From: CAVSNH01 sp963729275
GTDB taxonomy: Bacteria > Actinomycetota > Acidimicrobiia > Acidimicrobiales > RAAP-2
DNA: 64,000 nt
Reading direction: 5' to 3'
Assembly: GCA_963729275.1 (NCBI GenBank)
Contig: CAVSNH010000003.1
Coordinates: 186,001 to 250,000, forward strand
The translations under genes were made by a program, and so were the position numbers. Shown here one piece after another: positions 1 to 8,703 of the stretch (the first letter of the stretch is position 1; each line of letters begins with the position of its first letter). The notes under the pieces are model-generated. The model made no database searches. It saw nothing but the letters and a program-made list of their open reading frames with translations, and had not been told where the DNA came from.

Positions 1-164
1 GGCGAGCCCGGGCATGCGCGTCAGCCTGCCACGTCCGACCTCCACCACCGGACGTTGGTCGAGTGGTGGCGCGCCTGGTGGCGATCACCTTCGAAGCGGC
101 ACGGTACGATCCCCCGGCCAGATCGCGGCGGTCGGAGACCAGGTCGGAGACCGGTAGGAGAGCC

Positions 165-1520
165 GTGCCCAATCCGTATCTCGTGGGGAACTTCTCCCCC
201 GTCCTCGACGAGCGCAGCGACGACCACGAACTGCCGGTCACCGGTGTCATCCCGCCGGATCTCGACGGCCGGCTGCTGCGCAACGGGCCGAACCCGCTTT
301 CGACCACCGGCGACGACAGGCGGAACCACTGGTTCAGCGGTGACGGGATGATCCACGCCATCTCCCTCGCCGATGGCCGCGCCACTGGTTACCGCAACCG
401 ATGGGTGCGAACCAGGCGGCTGGCGGCGGCCCTCGGGACGCCACTCCCTGCCGGTCCCGAGGAGCCCGTCGACGGCCCGGCCAACACCCACGTCGTGCGC
501 CATGCCGGGACCACCCTGGCCCTGGCCGAGTCGGGACTGCCCCACTCTGTCTCCGACGATCTCGAGCGCGCTCGGCTCTTCGACTTCGACGGCGATCTCG
601 CCTCCCCGATGTGCGCCCACCCGAAGCGCGACCCGGACACGGGCGAGCTGGTCTTTTTCGGCTACGACGTCTTCGGACCGCCGTTCCTCCGCTACCACGT
701 GGTGGACGACGAAGGACGCCTGGCCCGCACCGTCGAGATCGACGTGCCCCACGCGGGGATGATGCACGACTTCGGGGTCAGCACCACCCGGGTGGCCTTC
801 CTCGACCTGCCCGTGGTCTTCGATCTCGACCGGGCTCGTGCCGGCTGGCCCGTGCCCTTTCGCTGGTTCCCTGACGCAGCGGCTCGAATCGGCGTCATGC
901 CTCGGGGCGACAGTGGCGCCGATCTCCGGTGGGTGCCCATCGAGCCGTGTTACGTCTTCCATGTTCTCAACTGCTTCGATGACGGCGACGAGCTGGTTCT
1001 CGACGTCGTGCGTTACGACCAAGCCTTCGAGAACGGCCCGGGCGAGCCCGTGAGCTCGGCCCGGCCTCGCCTGACTCGCTGGCGGGTCGACCCCGAACGG
1101 GGCCGCGTCGACGAACGGCTGATCGACGACGTAGGTGTCGAGTTCCCCCGCATCGACGACATGGTCGCCGGGCGACCTCACCGGTTCGGGTACGTGGTGG
1201 CTGTCGGCGAGCAGCCCGAGGAGCCCGGCGAGCCCGACTTCACCGGCCTCGTGCAGTACGACCTGGGGCGAGACTGCTCGGTCAGTTACGAGCCGGGCGC
1301 CGGTCGGTCGGTCTCCGAACCGGTCTTCGTCCGGGCCGCCGACGGCCGGGGCGAGGACGAGGGCTGGGTGCTCACGGTCGTCTATGACGCGGCCCGCGAC
1401 GCCAGCGACCTCGTCATACTCGACGGGACGTCCTTCGCCGGCCCACCAGTGGCCACCGTGCACCTGCCCGCCCGGGTCCCTTTCGGCTCACACGGCTCTT
1501 GGGTCCCGACCGGCTCCTGA
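165..1520 (+). CDS. carotenoid oxygenase family protein
   Basis: Non-haem iron dioxygenase of the carotenoid cleavage (RPE65/CCD) family, expected to split a conjugated double bond in a carotenoid or stilbene-like substrate. The four iron-binding histidines are recognisable in AHPKRD (about residue 150), MMHDFG (200), VFHVLN (265) and the C-terminal GSHGSW (442). Early family motifs such as LRNGPNP are also present. At about 451 aa it has the normal family length. I chose GTG 165 because GGTAGGAGAG lies just upstream; the frame is open to 63, but the extra residues are arginine-rich and unlike the family. It looks monocistronic. The substrate cannot be told from sequence. Confidence 0.9.
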   Translation: MPNPYLVGNFSPVLDERSDDHELPVTGVIPPDLDGRLLRNGPNPLSTTGDDRRNHWFSGDGMIHAISLADGRATGYRNRWVRTRRLAAALGTPLPAGPEEPVDGPANTHVVRHAGTTLALAESGLPHSVSDDLERARLFDFDGDLASPMCAHPKRDPDTGELVFFGYDVFGPPFLRYHVVDDEGRLARTVEIDVPHAGMMHDFGVSTTRVAFLDLPVVFDLDRARAGWPVPFRWFPDAAARIGVMPRGDSGADLRWVPIEPCYVFHVLNCFDDGDELVLDVVRYDQAFENGPGEPVSSARPRLTRWRVDPERGRVDERLIDDVGVEFPRIDDMVAGRPHRFGYVVAVGEQPEEPGEPDFTGLVQYDLGRDCSVSYEPGAGRSVSEPVFVRAADGRGEDEGWVLTVVYDAARDASDLVILDGTSFAGPPVATVHLPARVPFGSHGSWVPTGS

Positions 1521-1584
1521 TCCGACCGTCGTCCGGTCGCAGGCACGACCAAACGCACGGCCCGCGGGCACGGCCGCCGGAATC

Positions 1585-1665
1585 GCCGGGGAAACCGCCG
1601 GGGAAACCGCCGGGGAAACCGCCGGGGAAACCGCCGGGGAAACCGCCGGGGAAACCGCCGGGGAA
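1585..1665. repeat. 12-bp tandem repeat in a gene-free stretch
   Basis: Six perfect copies of GCCGGGGAAACC and a partial seventh stand head to tail. They lie in the roughly 400 bases between the carotenoid oxygenase stop and the preferred start of the LCP gene. The rest of this stretch shows nothing I can name. Because the unit is a multiple of three, it keeps several reading frames open and creates spurious GETA or FPRR repeat peptides. I see no hairpin or spacer structure. Confidence 0.9.
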
Positions 1666-1927
1666 CGGCCCATGACACCTTTCGAACGGCAGGTCATGGG
1701 ACACTGGTCGTCCCGAGCGAAGCCGCCGAGTCGGCGGTCGGCCCGCCCCCGGGCCGGGGACGCTGCCCCCTTCCCACGTCACCGTGCCACTCGAAGACCT
1801 GCCCTCCCCACCTCGATCCAGACCGAGAGCACACTCCTCCTCGCGTCCGACCGGCCGAACACGAGGCGCCTCATCCGGGCGCCGGTCATCGAGAACAGAC
1901 TTCTCCGGGCCTATCCTCGGCGGAGAG

Positions 1928-3175
1928 GTGGCCATCCCGACCCGGCGGGAGCTGCGCAAGGCGCGCAAGCATCGTCGGCGGCCAGCCGAGCGCATCCTGC
2001 GAGGCACCGTCTACGTGGTGGCCGTCCTGTTGGTGGTCGTCGGGCTCGGCTACGGCTACTTCCGCTTCCAGTGGGGCAAGGTGGACTCGAAGCCGTGCAC
2101 GACGTGTGTGGCCGCAGCCAACGGTGCGCCGTACAACGTGTTGCTTATCGGATCCGACAGCCGGTCCGGCGAGACGACCGCCCAAGCGAAGCAGTTCGGG
2201 ACCACCCAGGAGGCGGCGGGCCAGCGCAGCGACACCATCAAGATCGTGCACGTCGACCCCCAAAATGGAACCGCTGCCACCTTGTCGATCCCGCGCGACA
2301 CCTACGTCACGCTCTCGGATACGGGCCCGGGCAGTCAACTGGCGTCAGCCAACAAGATCAACGCCGCCTTCGGCAACGGGCCGGACGCGCTCATCAAGAC
2401 GATCGAGAACACTTTCGGCATCCCCATCAGTCACTATGTCGTGATCGACTTCGACGGTGTCGAGGACGCGGTGAACGCCCTCGGGGGCATCACCATGGAC
2501 TTTCCCTATCCGGTCCGGGATCAGGACTGCTCGACCGGCGTCTGTTACAACAACTCGGGCCTCAATATCCCCACCGCCGGATGCCAAACCTTGAACGGCA
2601 CGCAGGCTCTGGCCCTCTCGCGATCCCGGTACTACCAGTACTACGAGGACGGCCAGTGGCAGTCCGACCCGACGTCCGACATCGGCCGGATCGAGCGCCA
2701 GAACCTCATCATCAGCGCCGCTCTGGACAAGGCCCGGTCGAGTGTTTGGAATCCGTTCCGCATCAATTCCCTCTTGAACGCGGTCGTGCACGAATTCACC
2801 ATCGACAACGGGCTGACGGCAGGCGATCTTTTCTCGCTGGCCGAGCGGTATCACGCGTTCAGCGGCTCCCAACTGGCGTCTTATACGTTGCCAACCATCG
2901 GGGCCGACTCGGATGTCGCCGGCGATGTCGAGGTGGTCCAGCCCGACGAGACCAGCCAGATGCTCAACCAGTTCCTCGGCGGGTCCCCCGGGCCCGTCGT
3001 CACCCCACCGCTCGATCAGTACGGGAATCCGATCATCGTGCCCGCCGCCACCACGACCGTCCCGCAGGCGGCGGCACCGGTCACCTCAGCCTCACCATCG
3101 ACCGGCGGGGCGACCACCACCACCGTCCCCACGGCCACCAGCAACGTCCCGCCTTATGACCCGACGCCCTGTTGA
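1928..3175 (+). CDS. LytR-CpsA-Psr (LCP) family cell-wall polymer ligase
   Basis: Membrane-anchored phosphotransferase expected to attach secondary polymers such as arabinogalactan or teichoic-acid-like glycans to peptidoglycan. A basic N-terminus is followed by one membrane segment (about residues 20-45, TVYVVAVLLVVVGLG). The LCP domain follows, with LLIGSDSR, RSDTIKIV and SIPRDTYV carrying the conserved Arg and Asp residues. A Pro/Thr-rich tail ends in PYDPTPC. GTG 1928 gives a normal N-terminus, but its GGAG is very close; GTG 1784 in the same frame is the alternative and would add 48 low-complexity residues. The next gene is convergent. The family is certain, the polymer unknown. Confidence 0.87.
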   Translation: MAIPTRRELRKARKHRRRPAERILRGTVYVVAVLLVVVGLGYGYFRFQWGKVDSKPCTTCVAAANGAPYNVLLIGSDSRSGETTAQAKQFGTTQEAAGQRSDTIKIVHVDPQNGTAATLSIPRDTYVTLSDTGPGSQLASANKINAAFGNGPDALIKTIENTFGIPISHYVVIDFDGVEDAVNALGGITMDFPYPVRDQDCSTGVCYNNSGLNIPTAGCQTLNGTQALALSRSRYYQYYEDGQWQSDPTSDIGRIERQNLIISAALDKARSSVWNPFRINSLLNAVVHEFTIDNGLTAGDLFSLAERYHAFSGSQLASYTLPTIGADSDVAGDVEVVQPDETSQMLNQFLGGSPGPVVTPPLDQYGNPIIVPAATTTVPQAAAPVTSASPSTGGATTTTVPTATSNVPPYDPTPC

Positions 3176-3215
3176 GCCTCTGGTCGACTCCCGCAGCTGA
3201 CGAGCTCTGAGGCTG

Positions 3216-3998
3216 CTAGGAGATCCCTCCGCTGGCCACGCACAACGCACCGCCGTCGACCACCAAGGTGGCACCGGTGATCCACGAGGCGGCATCGGAA
3301 CAAAGGAACAGGGCAGCCGAGGCGATATCGTCCGGCTCGCCGATGCGGCGAAGGGGCAACCGACGCGACACCGCATCCTCCGCCGGTTCCCACAGAGCTC
3401 GGGCGAAGTGCGTCCGTACGAGACCCGGCGCCAGGGCGTTGACCCGGACCCCGGGCCCGAGCTCACCGGCGAGCTGGTCGGTCAGGTGGATCACCGCCGC
3501 CTTGGTGACGTTGTACCAACCGATCCCGCCCTCGACGCGAAGGCCGCCGACCGAGGCGATGTTGAGGACAGCGCCGCCGCCCGTGGACATCCCGCCCCGC
3601 CATGCGGCCTGCACCCATTCCAGGACGGCCGACTGGTTCACCCGTACCGTCTTCTCGGCCCGGGAGCGGTCGATCTCGACCATGGGACCGAAGTAGGGGT
3701 TGGTGGCGGCGTTGTTGACCAGGATGTCGACCGCGCCGAACCGGTCGACGGTGGCCGCCACGCAGCCCTCGGCGGCTTCGGGGTCACCGGCGTTGGCTTC
3801 GAACCAAGCCAGTTGCCCGCCCCCGGCCGGACGCGCCGCCTCCTCGAGCTCGGCCGCCGTGGCGGCCAGGGCATCGGCGCGCCGGGAGGTGATCATGACG
3901 TTCGCCCCGGCCTCGGCGAAGGAGGCGGCTATGGCACGGCCGATGCCGCGGGAGGCGCCCGTGACCAGCGCGGTCTTGGCGTCGAGACGGAGCTGCAC
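3216..3998 (-). CDS. SDR family NAD(P)-dependent oxidoreductase
   Basis: Classical short-chain dehydrogenase/reductase, FabG-like. The nucleotide-binding TGASRGIG lies near the N-terminus, followed by LVNNAA, the catalytic serine in LNIASVGG and the YNVTK pair (YxxxK). The C-terminal VDGGAL segment is also typical. Length is about 260 aa, usual for the class. GTG 3998 puts the Rossmann fold right after the start; GTG 4049 in frame is possible and would overlap the divergent neighbour's upstream region. Neither has a clear ribosome site. The substrate cannot be assigned. Confidence 0.87.
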   Translation of the reverse strand: MQLRLDAKTALVTGASRGIGRAIAASFAEAGANVMITSRRADALAATAAELEEAARPAGGGQLAWFEANAGDPEAAEGCVAATVDRFGAVDILVNNAATNPYFGPMVEIDRSRAEKTVRVNQSAVLEWVQAAWRGGMSTGGGAVLNIASVGGLRVEGGIGWYNVTKAAVIHLTDQLAGELGPGVRVNALAPGLVRTHFARALWEPAEDAVSRRLPLRRIGEPDDIASAALFLCSDAASWITGATLVVDGGALCVASGGIS

Positions 3999-4066
3999 GC
4001 CGTCACTGTAGGAGGGGACGATCGGCGGCTGTGGGGCCGGCTGGGCCACCCCGTAGCATCGCCGGG

Positions 4067-6115
4067 GTGAACCGGCTCTCAGGCGAGGCCTCTCCGTACC
4101 TCCGTCAGCACGCCGAAAACCCGGTCGACTGGTATCCGTGGGGTGACGACGCCTTCGACCTCGCCCGCCAGCGTGACCGGCCGGTCTTCTTGTCCATCGG
4201 CTACTCCGCCTGTCACTGGTGCCACGTCATGGCCCACGAGTCGTTTGACGACCCGCAGGTGGCCACCGTCCTCAACCAGGCCTTCGTGAGCATCAAGGTC
4301 GACCGCGAGGAGCGCCCCGACGTGGACGCCGTCTACATGGAGGCGGTCCAGGCCCTGAACGGCTCGGGCGGCTGGCCCATGAGCGTCTTCCTCACCCCGG
4401 ACGGACGTCCCTTCTACGGGGGCACCTATTTCCCTCCGGGCGACCGGCAGGGCCTCCCCTCCTTCACGAAGGTGCTCGCCGCGCTGACCGACGCCTGGGA
4501 CCATCGGCGGCCGGAGGTCGAGCACCAAGCCGACGAGCTGGCCAAGGCGGTGACGGCCCGCTCCACCATCGCCCGACCGTCCGTCGGTCCCGCCGTCTCG
4601 GGCCCAGAGGGGCCGCCCCGAGCTCTGGCCGCCGCCGCCCATGAGCTCGAGGACCGACTCGACCCGGTGTGGGGAGGGTTCGGGGCCGCCCCCAAGTTCC
4701 CCCAACCGGCGCTGGTCGACCTCGTCCTGCGCCAGGCCGCTACCGCTCCCGACCCCGAGGAACGGACCATGGCGACCCGGGTCGCCACCCTCACCCTCGA
4801 CGGCATGGCCGCCGGTGGCATCCACGACCACCTGGGTGGCGGCTTCTCTCGGTACTCGACCGACGAGCGATGGCTCGTACCCCACTTCGAGAAGATGCTC
4901 TACGACCAAGCCGGTCTGCTGCGCGCCTATCTCCACGGATGGCAAGTCACCGCCAAGGATGACTACCGGCGGGTGGTCCAGCGCATCGTCGACTACGTGC
5001 GACGTGACCTTTCGCTCCTCGACGGCGGCATCTGCTCGGCCGAGGATGCCGACTCCGAGGGCGAGGAAGGGCGCTTCTACGTCTGGACGACCGCTGAGGT
5101 CGACGAGGCCGTGGCCGCAGGAAGCGAGGGCCCCGACCACGACCGGGTGGTGACGGCGGTATCCGAATTCTTCGGCATGACCGCCGGCCCAAACTTCGAG
5201 GGCCGGTCCATCCTCTTCCGGCCGGTCGGTGCCGCGCTCGATGGGCCGTCCGCGGTCGAGACGGGCCGCCGACTGCTCTTCGAGTCCCGGACGCACCGTC
5301 CGAGACCAGGCCTCGACGACAAGGTGCTGACCGAATGGAACGCCATGTACGCCTCGTCACTGGCCGAAGCCGCCGCCGCCCTGGGCCGGGACGATTGGGG
5401 CGCCGAAGCCGTGGCTATCGGTGACTTCCTCCTCGACCGACTGCGGCGGCCCGACGGCCGCTGGCTGCGCAGCTGGCAGGCCACCACCGGGGGTCGGCAT
5501 CTGGCTTATGCGGGCGACTACGCCTGGCTCGTCGACTGCTTCACTCGGCTCGGCGAGCTCACCGGATCGGCGCGCTGGACCGAAGCGGCCGCCGATGTGG
5601 CGGACGACCTCGTGACCCTGTTCCACGACGAGTCCGGCGGGGGCTTCTTCACCACCGGGCACGACGCCGAGACCTTGCTCGTCCGGCCCAAGGAGGTGCT
5701 CGACGGCGCCGTCCCTTCTGCCAACGGTGCGGCCGCCGTGGCCCTGGCCCGCCTGGCCGCGCTCACCGGCTCGGACCGCTACGCCGAGCTGGCCGCCGAG
5801 GTGGTGGACCTCGTCCGGCCCGTTCTCGAGCGGCACCCGACGGCCGTGGCCCATACCGTCGTGGCCGCCGATCTGTTGGGGTCGGGAGTGACGGAGGTGG
5901 TGGTGCCGGGCGATCACCCCGACCTGATCGCCGCCGTGCGAGCGACCTGGCGGCCGTCGGCCGTGCTGGCCTGGGGCGAGCCCACCAGCTCACCCTTGTG
6001 GGCCGACCGGGAGCCCGGCTTCGGCTACGTGTGCCGGCGTGGCCAGTGCGAGCTCCCCGCCGCCGATGCCAACACCCTGTCGCATCAGCTGGCCGCAGCC
6101 GCATCCGGCTCGTGA
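4067..6115 (+). CDS. DUF255 thioredoxin-like / glucosidase-barrel protein (YyaL, SPATA20 family)
   Basis: Two-domain protein of the YyaL/SPATA20 family. The N-terminal thioredoxin-like domain has the hallmark CHWCHVM at about residue 45 and KVDREERPD just after it. The remaining part, to about 680 aa, belongs to the six-hairpin glycosidase-like fold, with HFEKMLYDQA and DEDADSEGE-type motifs. The biochemical role of the family is not established; a redox or protein-modifying activity is usually suggested. GTG 4067 starts the family N-terminus (NRLSGEASPYL). The downstream gene may be cotranscribed, since an in-frame GTG for it overlaps this stop codon. Confidence 0.9.
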   Translation: MNRLSGEASPYLRQHAENPVDWYPWGDDAFDLARQRDRPVFLSIGYSACHWCHVMAHESFDDPQVATVLNQAFVSIKVDREERPDVDAVYMEAVQALNGSGGWPMSVFLTPDGRPFYGGTYFPPGDRQGLPSFTKVLAALTDAWDHRRPEVEHQADELAKAVTARSTIARPSVGPAVSGPEGPPRALAAAAHELEDRLDPVWGGFGAAPKFPQPALVDLVLRQAATAPDPEERTMATRVATLTLDGMAAGGIHDHLGGGFSRYSTDERWLVPHFEKMLYDQAGLLRAYLHGWQVTAKDDYRRVVQRIVDYVRRDLSLLDGGICSAEDADSEGEEGRFYVWTTAEVDEAVAAGSEGPDHDRVVTAVSEFFGMTAGPNFEGRSILFRPVGAALDGPSAVETGRRLLFESRTHRPRPGLDDKVLTEWNAMYASSLAEAAAALGRDDWGAEAVAIGDFLLDRLRRPDGRWLRSWQATTGGRHLAYAGDYAWLVDCFTRLGELTGSARWTEAAADVADDLVTLFHDESGGGFFTTGHDAETLLVRPKEVLDGAVPSANGAAAVALARLAALTGSDRYAELAAEVVDLVRPVLERHPTAVAHTVVAADLLGSGVTEVVVPGDHPDLIAAVRATWRPSAVLAWGEPTSSPLWADREPGFGYVCRRGQCELPAADANTLSHQLAAAASGS

Positions 6116-6213
6116 AGCGCGGCTCTACCCGCACGCCGCGGCAAGGAACGGCCCGCGACTCGGTGCGCGCCGTCCGGCGCCGACCCCGCATCGAGGTGGC
6201 AGGTGGGACGGAG

Positions 6214-6834
6214 ATGGTGGTGCTCGTACTCGCCTGTCACGCCGAGGACACGGTTGGCCTCGACATGGCGTCGGGGACGATGGTCCGGGTCCGGGTGCCG
6301 TGGCCCGAGGATCGGGCGCCCGACCTCAGTCCCTTCGACGTGGTCGAACTCCACCTGGCCGAGGAGCCCGAGCGAGACGACTTGGCCCAGCCCGAGGCCA
6401 TCACGGCCGACGGCCTGCCCCGGCACCTCGGCGACCTGCGGGGGCGGCGCGTGCGCCGGGCCCTGCGCCGGCTGACAGCCCCGACCGAGGAGCACGTCCT
6501 CGGCTTCCCCGGCGCCTCGGCTCCGTACTGGGAGTTCCGCGGCTTTCGTCCCTCCCTCGCCCTTGTCGTGCCGGACAAGGGGCCCGTGCTGTTCCGGCGG
6601 CTGGCCGACCGGTCGGTGTGGGTTCGGTTCGGTTGGGGCCGCAGTGACAACTGGCTGCCGATGGAGGACACCCGTTCGGGCCACGCCCTCGACGTGGCGC
6701 GACGCGAACGACTGGCCGGGAAGGACCTTGCCACCGCTCTCGGATTCCGGCCGCACTACCTCCTTTGTGCTCTCTCCGCTCCCCGCCAAGGCCACTGCTA
6801 CAAGACGGTGCGGGCCATCCTTCCCCGGGGCTGA
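6214..6834 (+). CDS. conserved hypothetical protein
   Basis: About 206 aa that I do not recognise. It has no signal peptide, membrane segment or obvious catalytic motif. Tryptophan-rich stretches (YWEFRGFRPSLALV and WVRFGWGRSDNWLP) sit in the second half, and it ends HCYKTVRAILPRG. ATG 6214 follows GGTGGGACGGAG, a fair ribosome site. GTG 6112, overlapping the preceding stop as GTGA, would add 34 Arg/Thr-rich residues and seems less likely. It lies between the DUF255 gene and a phosphatase-superfamily gene on the same strand, so an operon is plausible. Confidence 0.6.
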   Translation: MVVLVLACHAEDTVGLDMASGTMVRVRVPWPEDRAPDLSPFDVVELHLAEEPERDDLAQPEAITADGLPRHLGDLRGRRVRRALRRLTAPTEEHVLGFPGASAPYWEFRGFRPSLALVVPDKGPVLFRRLADRSVWVRFGWGRSDNWLPMEDTRSGHALDVARRERLAGKDLATALGFRPHYLLCALSAPRQGHCYKTVRAILPRG

Positions 6835-6896
6835 AGGGGCCCCACCCGCGTCCCGCACAAGGGGCCCACGATCACCAACCATTAGTGTCGTTGCGG

Positions 6897-8054
6897 ATGG
6901 CCGAACCACAAAACGGACGGGTCGATCTGCCCGCCCCCGTCATGCCCGACTACCAGGGTGCCTGCATCAGCAACGTCGTTGCCGCGCTGTCGGACCCCGA
7001 CCACCCGGCACCCGAGTGGGTCCCGCCTCTCGCCCGAGAGGCCGACCGTATCGTCCTGTTGGTCCTCGACGGGCTCGGCTGGGAGCAGCTGCGGGCCCGG
7101 CCCGATCTCGCCCCCACGCTCTCTTCGGCCGACGGCATCGACCGCCCCATCACCTCGGTGGCCCCGACCACCACGGCCACCGCCCTCACCTCACTGACCA
7201 CGGGATGCCCACCGAGCGAACACGGCGTGCTCGGCTACCGCATGGCAGCCGACGGGGAGATCCTCAACGTTCTGCGATGGACGCTCGGTCGGGGCAACGG
7301 GCGCGACGCCCGCCGGCTCCTGCCAGCGAGACGTCTCCAGCCGCATCCGCCGTTCCCGATCTCGTTGCGTCCGGTGCCGGTGGTGTCAAAGGATGAGTTC
7401 GGGGGAACCGGCTTCACCGCTGTCCACCTCGGGGACGCCCCGCTCCACGGCTACAAGGTGCTCTCGTCGCTCCCCGTCGAGGCCGCCCGCCTGGCGCGCG
7501 CCGGCGAGCCGTTCGTCTACGCCTACTACGACGGCATCGACAAGGTCGCCCACAGCAGCGGCCTCGGGGAGCGCTACGACGCCGAGCTCCAGGTCTGTGA
7601 CCGGCTGGTGGCTGACCTGATCGAGCGTTTGCCACCGGGCACGGTGTTGGTGGTGACCGCCGACCATGGACAAGTCGACATCGGGCTCCAGGTCGAGCTG
7701 CTCGGAGCCGAGCTCATGGGCGGCATCGGACTCCTCTCCGGAGAGGGTCGCTTCCGCTGGCTGCACGCTCGACCGGGAGCGGCTGGCGATCTCCTGTCCG
7801 TGGCCACCGAGCGCTATGGGGAAACGACCTGGGTAGCCGAACGCGACCGCATCGTCGACGAGGGCTGGTTCGGAGGACCCCTGTGCTCGGCGTTCGTCGA
7901 CCGGTTGGGCGACGTCGCCCTCGTCCCTCACGCCCCCATCGCCTTCGTCGACCCGGCCGACACCGGCGAGAGCCGCCTCCAGTCACGGCACGGCTCACTC
8001 ACCTCCGACGAGATGTACGTGCCCCTTCTCGCCCTCGCGGCGATCGGGCCGTGA
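6897..8054 (+). CDS. alkaline phosphatase superfamily protein (nucleotide pyrophosphatase/phosphodiesterase type)
   Basis: Metal-dependent phosphodiesterase or phosphatase fold, 385 aa. Metal-binding and catalytic motifs appear in order: VLLVLDGLGW (first Asp), APTTTATALTSL with the nucleophilic Thr, YDGIDKVAHSSG (Asp and His), VTADHGQVD (Asp-His) and SRHGSL (final His). No signal peptide is evident, so it is probably cytoplasmic. ATG 6897 gives a family-like start. Its stop overlaps the bpa start (GTGA), which suggests translational coupling. The substrate is unknown; nucleotide pyrophosphatase activity is a family-level guess. Confidence 0.85.
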   Translation: MAEPQNGRVDLPAPVMPDYQGACISNVVAALSDPDHPAPEWVPPLAREADRIVLLVLDGLGWEQLRARPDLAPTLSSADGIDRPITSVAPTTTATALTSLTTGCPPSEHGVLGYRMAADGEILNVLRWTLGRGNGRDARRLLPARRLQPHPPFPISLRPVPVVSKDEFGGTGFTAVHLGDAPLHGYKVLSSLPVEAARLARAGEPFVYAYYDGIDKVAHSSGLGERYDAELQVCDRLVADLIERLPPGTVLVVTADHGQVDIGLQVELLGAELMGGIGLLSGEGRFRWLHARPGAAGDLLSVATERYGETTWVAERDRIVDEGWFGGPLCSAFVDRLGDVALVPHAPIAFVDPADTGESRLQSRHGSLTSDEMYVPLLALAAIGP

Positions 8055-8590
8055 GCGTTCGACCCGAGCCGGGCCAGGGCGACGGCGGCGGCGGCGGCAC
8101 CCCAGCGGGCAGCACGCCTCTGAAACCCGAAGTGGTCGACCCGGCTCCCGGCGAAACGACCGGGACGTCCGAGAAGCCCGAGACGCCTGACGGCGACGTC
8201 GAGGAGGCAGCGGGCGAGGCCATCGAACGGCCGGCCAAGGTCCTCCGCATCGGGTCGATGGTCAAGCAGCTCCTCGAAGAGGTCCGCCAGGCTCCCCTGG
8301 ACGAGGCCAGTCGCAACCGGCTCCGTGATATCTACGAACTATCCATCCGCGAGCTGGAGGAGGCGCTCTCTCCCGACCTCGCCGCCGAGCTCGACCGGAT
8401 CTCGGTCCTGTTCGACTCCGAGACGCCCTCCGAGCCAGAACTTCGGGTGGCCCAGGCGCAGCTCGTGGGTTGGCTCGAGGGGCTGTTCCACGGCATCCAG
8501 GCCACTCTGGTGGCCCAGCAGGTGGCGGCCCGCGCCCAACTCGACGAGATGCGGCAGCGCTCCCTCCCCCCGGCCCCGAGGCCGGGGTAG
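8051..8590 (+). CDS. bpa: bacterial proteasome activator Bpa/PafE homologue, C-terminus apparently frameshifted
   Basis: ATP-independent ring-shaped activator of the 20S proteasome (DUF2587, M. tuberculosis Rv3780). After a disordered N-terminus of about 60 residues the core closely follows the mycobacterial protein: RPAKVLRIGSM, KQLLEEVRQAPLDEASRNR, RELEEAL and LVGWLEGLFHGIQ. The M. tuberculosis protein ends in GQYL, which docks into the proteasome and opens its gate. Here the frame ends after PPAPRPG and lacks that tail. One extra C in the C6 run at 8566-8571 would instead continue to a TGA at 8611 and end in GRPGAYL. The start overlaps the previous stop as GTGA. Confidence 0.88.
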   Translation: MSVRPEPGQGDGGGGGTPAGSTPLKPEVVDPAPGETTGTSEKPETPDGDVEEAAGEAIERPAKVLRIGSMVKQLLEEVRQAPLDEASRNRLRDIYELSIRELEEALSPDLAAELDRISVLFDSETPSEPELRVAQAQLVGWLEGLFHGIQATLVAQQVAARAQLDEMRQRSLPPAPRPG

Positions 8591-8609
8591 GGCGGCCCGG
8601 CGCCTACCT

Positions 8610-8637
8610 CTGACCGGGCGCCCGGCCGCGATAGGGT
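8610..8637 (+). promoter_or_regulatory. possible dnaE promoter and leader hairpin
   Basis: CTGACC (8610-8615), a 16-base spacer and TAGGGT (8632-8637) resemble a weak actinobacterial housekeeping promoter. Downstream, CCCCGC (8657-8662) and GCGGGG (8667-8672) can form a short hairpin in the leader. A strong GGAGGAGG then precedes the TTG of dnaE. This rests on pattern only. Confidence 0.35.
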
Positions 8638-8703
8638 CAGAATCACATCGCTGTAACCCCGCTTAGGCGGGGATATCTGCCGAGCGCGGAGGAGGACCGC
8701 CGG

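Noticed and set aside
21..1463. Long open frame on the minus strand opposite the carotenoid oxygenase
   Set aside because: It mirrors a real gene with all family motifs and four iron histidines. GC-rich DNA commonly leaves the opposite frame open, and the product has no recognisable domain.
1585..1665. Possible CRISPR array
   Set aside because: Units of 12 bases are contiguous, with no spacers of unique sequence.
1135..3159. Plus-strand frame of over 670 codons covering the 12-bp repeats
   Set aside because: It runs through the end of the oxygenase gene and the LCP gene in the wrong frame. Its GETA repeats simply reflect a 12-bp unit divisible by three.
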